DNA from: an uncultured Eubacteriales bacterium
GTDB taxonomy: Bacteria; Bacillota; Clostridia; Christensenellales; Borkfalkiaceae
Length of the DNA: 16,586 nt
Reading direction: 5' to 3'
NCBI GenBank assembly: GCA_900547645.1
Contig: URHP01000030.1
Location: 1 to 16,586, forward strand
The notes under the pieces are model-generated. The model was not told where the DNA came from. It made no database searches and saw only the letters and a program-made list of their open reading frames with translations. Positions 15,311 through 16,586 of this stretch are shown piece after piece (position 1 is the stretch's first letter; each line of letters starts with the position of its first letter). Position numbers and translations under genes: made by a program.

Positions 15311-15468
15311 GGAAAAACCCGACGCCCTGATGCGCTGCCGCTTGGCGTTCGGTTTTTCCCGCCGATGGGCTATCGCAACATTTTATCCCCATCGGCTCCC
15401 TTTTCCGCACAAGCCGAGGGATCGGCAAATTGAGGCGCGCGGCGCAAAAGCGTGGTTTTGCTTGCGCC
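15311..15468. repeat. Inverted repeats 2-5 of the unit
   Basis: Four further stems follow in copy 1. An imperfect 16-base stem joins 15311-15326 with 15344-15359. GCCGATGGG (15361-15369) pairs with CCCATCGGC (15388-15396). GCCGA (15413-15417) pairs with TCGGC (15422-15426). GGCGCAA (15441-15447) pairs with TTGCGCC (15462-15468). They are repeated in copy 2. Together with inverted repeat 1 they span most of the 222-base unit. Confidence 0.8.
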
Positions 15469-15793
15469 ATATCGACAGCTCTTTTTTCGGACGTTTCTTT
15501 TTGAACTGACAAAAACAAACGTCCGACCGAACGGAAAAACCCGACGCCCTGATGCGCTGCCGCTTGGCGTTCGGTTTTTCCCGCCGATGGGCTATCGCAA
15601 CATTTTATCCCCATCGGCTCCCTTTTCCGCACAAGCCGAGGGATCGGCAAATTGAGGCGCGCGGCGCAAAAGCGTGGTTTTGCTTGCGCCATATCGATAG
15701 CTCTTTTTTCGGACGTTTCTTTTTGAACTGACAAAAACAAACGTCCGACTGAACGGAAAAACCCGACGCCCTGATGCGCTGTGCAAAAAGCGG

Positions 15794-16539
15794 TCAGTTT
15801 TTGACTTCCTCGATCAGATAGCACTCGATGAAGTCGCCCACCTTGATGTCGTTGAAATTTTCGATCGCGCAGCCGCATTCGGTGCCGGCGACCGCCTCTT
15901 TCACGTCGTCTTTATAGTGCTTGAGCTGCTTGACGTTGTTTTCGACGATCATCACGTTGTCGCGGTAAATGCGCAGCTTTCCGCCGCGCACAAGGCGCCC
16001 CTCCGTGACGAGGCAGCCCGCAATGGTGCCGACGCCCGTAATATTGAAAGTCTGGCGCACTTCTGCCTTGCCCATGTACGTTTCTTTATATTTGGGCGAG
16101 AGCATGCCCTTGAGCGCCGCTTCCATGTCGTCCAGAAGCTCGTAGATGATGCGGTACAGCCGCACGTCCACGCGGCTGCGCTCGGCAAGCGTCTTCGCCT
16201 TGGTGTCGGGACGCACGTTAAAGCCTATGATTATGGCGTTCGATACGCCTGCAAGCATAAGGTCGGATTTGTTTATAGCACCTACGCCGCCGTGAACGAC
16301 GTTGATTTTGACTTCATCGTTACTGAGTTTTTCCAGCGAGGTCTTAAGCGCTTCAACCGAGCCCTGAACGTCTGCCTTGATAAGCAGATTAAGTTCCTTC
16401 ATCTTGCCTTCGCTTATCTTGTTGAACACGTCGTCAAGCGTTATCTTCTGTCCCTGATTTGCCTGTTCGTTCTTTAATTTAGCGGTACGCTCGGCAATAA
16501 CCTGTTTGGCGGTTTTTTCGTCATCCACAACATAAATAG
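15794..16539 (-). CDS. infB: Translation initiation factor IF-2, C-terminal part (cut by contig end)
   Basis: IF-2 is the GTPase that brings fMet-tRNA to the 30S subunit and promotes subunit joining. About 248 C-terminal residues are present. The frame runs open into the adapter with YVVDDEKTAKQVIAERTAKL, so the GTP-binding domain is missing. Visible are domain III (LNLLIKADVQGSVEALK, then VVHGGVGAINKSDLMLA, then GFNVRPD) and the C1/C2 domains that hold fMet-tRNA (VRQTFNITGVGTIAGC, GTECGCAIENFNDIKVGDFI). The GTG at 16528 is an internal valine and not a start. From about 16220 to 16539 the GC falls to about 46%, against about 65% in the rest of the gene, with more A/T-ending codons such as ATA. 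The tandem repeat begins 12 bases after the stop. Confidence 0.97.
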
Positions 16540-16586
16540 CTGTCTCTTATACACATCTCCGAGCCCACGAGACTAGCGCTCATCTC
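16540..16586 (-). other. Nextera/Tn5 sequencing adapter (artefact)
   Basis: CTGTCTCTTATACACATCT (16540-16558) is the reverse complement of the Tn5 mosaic end. The rest of the read-2 adapter, the index TAGCGCTC and ATCTC (start of the P7 tail) follow. It mirrors the left end, same index included. Genome ends at 16539. Confidence 0.97.

Larger units (their letters stand above)
15259..15781. repeat. 222-bp tandem repeat, 2.36 copies, between infB and rbfA
   Basis: Three copies follow each other with no spacer: 15259-15480, 15481-15702 and a partial one at 15703-15781. The first two differ at a single base (15476 C, 15698 T). The third matches for 79 bases with one difference (15750) and then stops, 12 bases before the infB stop codon. 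The unit is full of inverted repeats. The spacer of 550 bases (15244-15793) holds no credible gene. Frames on both strands stay open through the repeat, partly because 222 is divisible by 3, but they lack ribosome sites and known motifs. The nature of the element is unknown: it could be an interspersed intergenic repeat that was amplified here, or a structured RNA. Confidence 0.97.

Noticed and set aside
15452..15655. A 67-codon plus-strand frame within the repeat, copied in part in the neighbouring unit
   Set aside because: There is no ribosome site or promoter, its composition follows the hairpin sequence, and it is antisense to the operon. It is more likely a by-product of the repeat than a peptide gene.
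15259..15781. CRISPR array
   Set aside because: The repeat is a continuous 222-base tandem with no short direct repeats separated by unique spacers and no cas genes.
15171..15878. A 235-codon open frame on the minus strand running through the tandem repeat, with an internally repeated peptide
   Set aside because: It stays open because the 222-base period is a multiple of three. It overlaps the ends of infB and rbfA in another frame and has no ribosome site or known motif.
1..16586. Terminal inverted repeats of a linear element or transposon
   Set aside because: The inverted ends are Illumina Nextera adapter with index, not biological repeats.

Overview
The window is one contig of a high-GC (about 60-65% by hand counts of sample blocks) bacterium, most likely an uncultured Clostridia-type Bacillota. 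The supports are the gene order infB-rbfA-nrnA-truB-ribF, an M24 peptidase next to efp, strong AAAGGAG/GGAGG ribosome sites and sigma-A type promoters. The species cannot be named from the sequence. Both ends (1-43 and 16540-16586) are Nextera/Tn5 library adapter and not genome, so real DNA runs from 44 to 16539 and the genes at both ends are cut.

Left block (44-5488, all minus strand): a seven-gene operon with its own promoter near 5519-5547. It is read as patatin-like lipase, secreted ComEC-type metallo-beta-lactamase (MBL) protein, aroC, aroB, aroE, aroQ, aroK. Every junction overlaps by 4 or 7 bases, so translation is probably coupled throughout. The last five genes cover the shikimate pathway from DAHP to shikimate 3-phosphate plus the final step to chorismate. 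aroA is not in the window. The two leading genes have no obvious role in the pathway.

Middle (5637-6570): a divergently transcribed membrane protein (YjdF/DUF2238-like) with a TTGACA-17-TATGCT promoter and a strong terminator hairpin.

Second minus-strand unit (11249 down to 6587): pepQ-type M24 peptidase, efp, dtd, a DUF2310-like zinc-ribbon protein, a PhnP-like MBL hydrolase and a Cof-type HAD phosphatase. The pepQ promoter is so close to its ATG that the mRNA should be leaderless. The zinc-ribbon gene is clearly lower in GC than its neighbours.

Third minus-strand unit (16539 down to 11297): infB (3' part), rbfA, nrnA, truB, ribF and an endonuclease IV-like TIM barrel. This is the conserved translation-initiation, ribosome-maturation and tRNA-modification operon of Gram-positive bacteria. 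It is interrupted between infB and rbfA by about 523 bp of a 222-bp tandem repeat (2.36 nearly identical copies), each unit tiled with five inverted repeats. That repeat is the most unexplained structure here. The upstream end of infB (from about 16220 on) drops abruptly to about 46% GC, which suggests an assembly chimera or recombination within infB.
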